From Amblyornis subalaris (lineage: Eukaryota; Chordata; Aves; Passeriformes; Ptilonorhynchidae), in NCBI GenBank assembly GCA_018881555.1, contig JACAXG010000002.1, positions 24,639,786 to 24,703,785 of the forward strand: a DNA stretch of 64,000 nucleotides. Reading direction: 5' to 3'. Made by a program: the position numbers and the translations under genes. Every line of letters starts with the position of its first letter. Position 1 is the stretch's first letter. Under the pieces are notes generated by a model. It searched no databases and was not told the DNA's origin. It worked only from the letters and a program-made list of their open reading frames with translations. This document shows positions 63,401 to 64,000 of the stretch, piece after piece.

Positions 63401-64000
63401 TTACAGCCCCTAAAGTGTGAGATACATCAAAGGCAGAGCTCAGGGAAGCAGAGACAATTAAAGAAAGAATGAATTTAGGGCTGTACTGAGCACCACTTTG
63501 GCAGCCTTTGGCAAGGAGAGGTCAGTTGTTGAGGATCACAGGAAGCAGAGCTTCAGGCAGAGCAGCCTGAACCCCTCCTTGACTTTTGCCTCTGAGGATA
63601 CGGTCTCAGCCTCTGTGAGAGTGCTGGAGTACGAAGTTCGTGATTCAATGCTCATCTTGTCTTGTCAGCTCTTCCTCTGTCACAAAAATCACATATCTGA
63701 GAGCTGGGACCAGGGAGTGGAATAGGAACAGAATTGCTCAGTAGCTGGTGGTGATACTTTTGAGGATCAAGCACCACCACTAAAAACTACTGTACATTTT
63801 CATCCATTTTCAAAGAAACTGCATTTACTATCTGCTTTGCCTTGATGTATCATTTCAGATCTGTCAGATTTTGTTTCACATTAGATCTGGCTTTGATAAT
63901 ACTATTTCACCATTACTTTCCCTGAAAGACTTTCCAACTGAAGAAAAGGAATGTTTTGTGGTTTCATTTTTTAGCTTGATTTAGTGCTCTAGAGCAGGCT

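Larger units (their letters stand above)
12626..64000 (+). other. NKAIN intron 1 (partial, more than 51 kb)
   Basis: Everything from the exon 1 donor to the window end is inferred to be the first intron. I searched the open frames for the conserved exon 2 signature (an ERQ-FDFLG-QWAP type segment) and did not find it. The intron starts GC-rich, becomes AT-rich by about 13000, and is populated by CR1 copies and two LTR-like elements. Very long first introns are characteristic of NKAIN2 and NKAIN3. Confidence 0.65.
59102..64000 (+). other. intron 1 distal part, no exon or clear transposon
   Basis: AT-rich sequence to the window end. It holds an A18 run (59779-59796), a short hairpin (60467-60493), TAAT/ATTA-rich stretches at about 59940-60220 and 60725-60930, and a T13 run ending CCAG at 62290-62306. 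The sequence after 63340 is slightly more GC-rich but shows no recognised coding exon. Confidence 0.5.

Noticed and set aside
1..64000. CRISPR arrays, operons, rRNA or tRNA genes
   Set aside because: No regularly spaced direct repeats, prokaryotic gene layout or recognisable RNA gene was seen; the sequence is vertebrate nuclear DNA.

Overview
This looks like nuclear DNA from a bird. The evidence is several CR1 LINE copies ending in the avian-type 8-base tail (ATTCTATG/ATTCTGTG units), two retroviral LTR-like blocks, an AT-rich background with few CpGs, and one sharp CpG island. There is no bacterial or viral gene organisation and no CRISPR array, and I recognise no RNA gene. All Ns are single isolated bases, which suggests ambiguous or heterozygous calls rather than gaps. 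A neoavian bird is my guess; the species cannot be read from the window.

The only protein-coding sequence I can defend is one 18-codon first exon at 12572-12625 inside the CpG island (about 11470-12900). It encodes the N-terminus of a Na+/K+-ATPase-interacting (NKAIN) membrane protein and ends in a GTGAGT donor. NKAIN2 fits best, because of the Tyr at residue 3, the CG-x-QL end and an AT-rich first intron longer than 51 kb. The 18 residues alone do not exclude NKAIN1.

Layout: 1-11470 is 5' flank, with an old degraded CR1 (about 1780-4110), a small isolated CpG-rich patch (about 4575-4780), a younger CR1 (9873-10574) and a possible CR1 scrap near 11110-11300. 11470-12900 is the CpG-island promoter and leader, with uORFs, a G-quadruplex-prone run, the coding exon and the splice donor. 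12626-64000 is intron 1. The intron holds six CR1 copies or scraps, a long LTR of about 1.1 kb on the minus strand (33243-34366) with an internal degenerate tandem repeat, a candidate short LTR of 235 bp (58867-59101), a TGGA microsatellite, short tandem duplications, hairpins and homopolymer tracts. The rest is unique AT-rich sequence in which I see no exon. I found no NKAIN exon 2.

I did not find a convincing new biological system. The most checkable leads are the uORF and in-frame extension structure of the NKAIN leader, the CpG patch about 8 kb upstream, the two LTR-like elements, a nested hairpin at 48694-48741, and an unusually long pair of minus-strand ORFs at 55447-56917.
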